Below, in pieces: positions 24,098 through 24,210 of a DNA stretch of 24,210 nt. Position 1 is the first letter of the stretch; each line of letters opens with the position of its first letter. The notes beneath the pieces are model-generated. The model saw only the letters and a program-made list of their open reading frames with translations. It searched no databases and had not been told where the DNA came from. A program made the translations under genes and the position numbers. Source of the DNA: an uncultured Clostridia bacterium (lineage in GTDB: Bacteria; Bacillota; Clostridia; Oscillospirales; Acutalibacteraceae); the NCBI GenBank assembly GCA_937916195.1, contig CALFTO010000072.1, forward strand, positions 1 through 24,210, read 5' to 3'.

Positions 24098-24168
24098 TAT
24101 ATAATTAAGTCAAACATTTTGCGATATAAAACCTACTGATTCGGGCGATTCGTGATGTACAGTGTAGT

Positions 24169-24206
24169 ATGATAGTAAACAGGTAGTGCAAGATGATAGT
24201 ATACAG
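24169..24206. repeat. short direct repeats at the window edge
   Basis: ATGATAGTAAACAG (24169-24182) and ATGATAGTATACAG (24193-24206) differ at one base and are spaced with a 24-base period. Each is preceded by GTAGT at similar distance. A shorter related block (GATGTACAG) lies just upstream. Tandem sites of this kind occur inside the ends of some insertion sequences, for example the IS21 family, but no transposase is visible before the window ends. Confidence 0.45.
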
Positions 24207-24210
24207 TTTT

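Overview
The window looks like a chromosomal segment of an anaerobic, endospore-forming Firmicute, most likely a gut Clostridia lineage close to Oscillospirales/Ruminococcaceae. The reasons are a spoVT-type sporulation regulator, a glgC-glgD-glgA order with the Firmicutes-specific GlgD subunit, strong AGGAGG-type ribosome binding sites, sigma-A-type promoters and moderate-to-low GC. The placement is inference; there is no rRNA or other marker gene here.

Layout. (1) 1-4320, + strand: a tightly packed phage head cassette of portal, prohead protease with an apparent nested scaffold, major capsid protein, and three small head-tail connector, closure or completion genes. It ends at a strong bidirectional terminator with no tail genes, and host-type genes begin at once. 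The missing tail module suggests a capsid-forming satellite, a domesticated remnant or a truncated prophage. (2) 4335-5813, - strand: a sugar-type MFS transporter. (3) 6041-9802, - strand: glycogen synthesis operon glgC-glgD-glgA with its own promoter and terminator. (4) 10047-12094, - strand: a compact DpnII-type (GATC) restriction-modification unit, AT-rich compared with its surroundings, with its own promoter, a candidate operator and a terminator. Its adenine methylase carries an N-terminal helix-turn-helix domain. I found no GATC anywhere in the window by eye. (5) 12127-15183, - strand: a P-type cation ATPase whose long leader holds a yybP-ykoY (Mn2+) riboswitch with a terminator expression platform and a near-perfect sigma-A promoter. 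A 78-bp double-hairpin repeat sits between the switch and the gene. (6) 15203-18252, - strand: an ECF sigma factor, a membrane-anchored beta-propeller protein with anti-sigma-like topology and a small two-helix membrane protein, translationally coupled or nearly so, behind an ECF-like promoter. (7) 18405-18944, + strand: spoVT. (8) 19000-19980, - strand: a membrane-anchored protein of unknown function with an Asn/Asp-rich linker. (9) 20113-21908, + strand: a VanY-type D,D-carboxypeptidase and a PlsC acyltransferase in one operon. (10) 21926-24097, + strand: a sulfatase fused to an N-terminal multipass membrane domain. (11) 24098-24210: short direct repeats at the window edge that may belong to a mobile-element end.

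Functionally the window mixes carbon storage (glg genes), metal homeostasis (riboswitch and ATPase), envelope biology (propeller signalling, VanY, PlsC, membrane sulfatase) and defence or mobile DNA (R-M unit, phage heads). The most unusual parts are the tail-less head cassette with its nested scaffold and zinc-knuckle protease, the methylase with its own DNA-binding domain beside a palindromic operator, and the sigma/propeller cassette.
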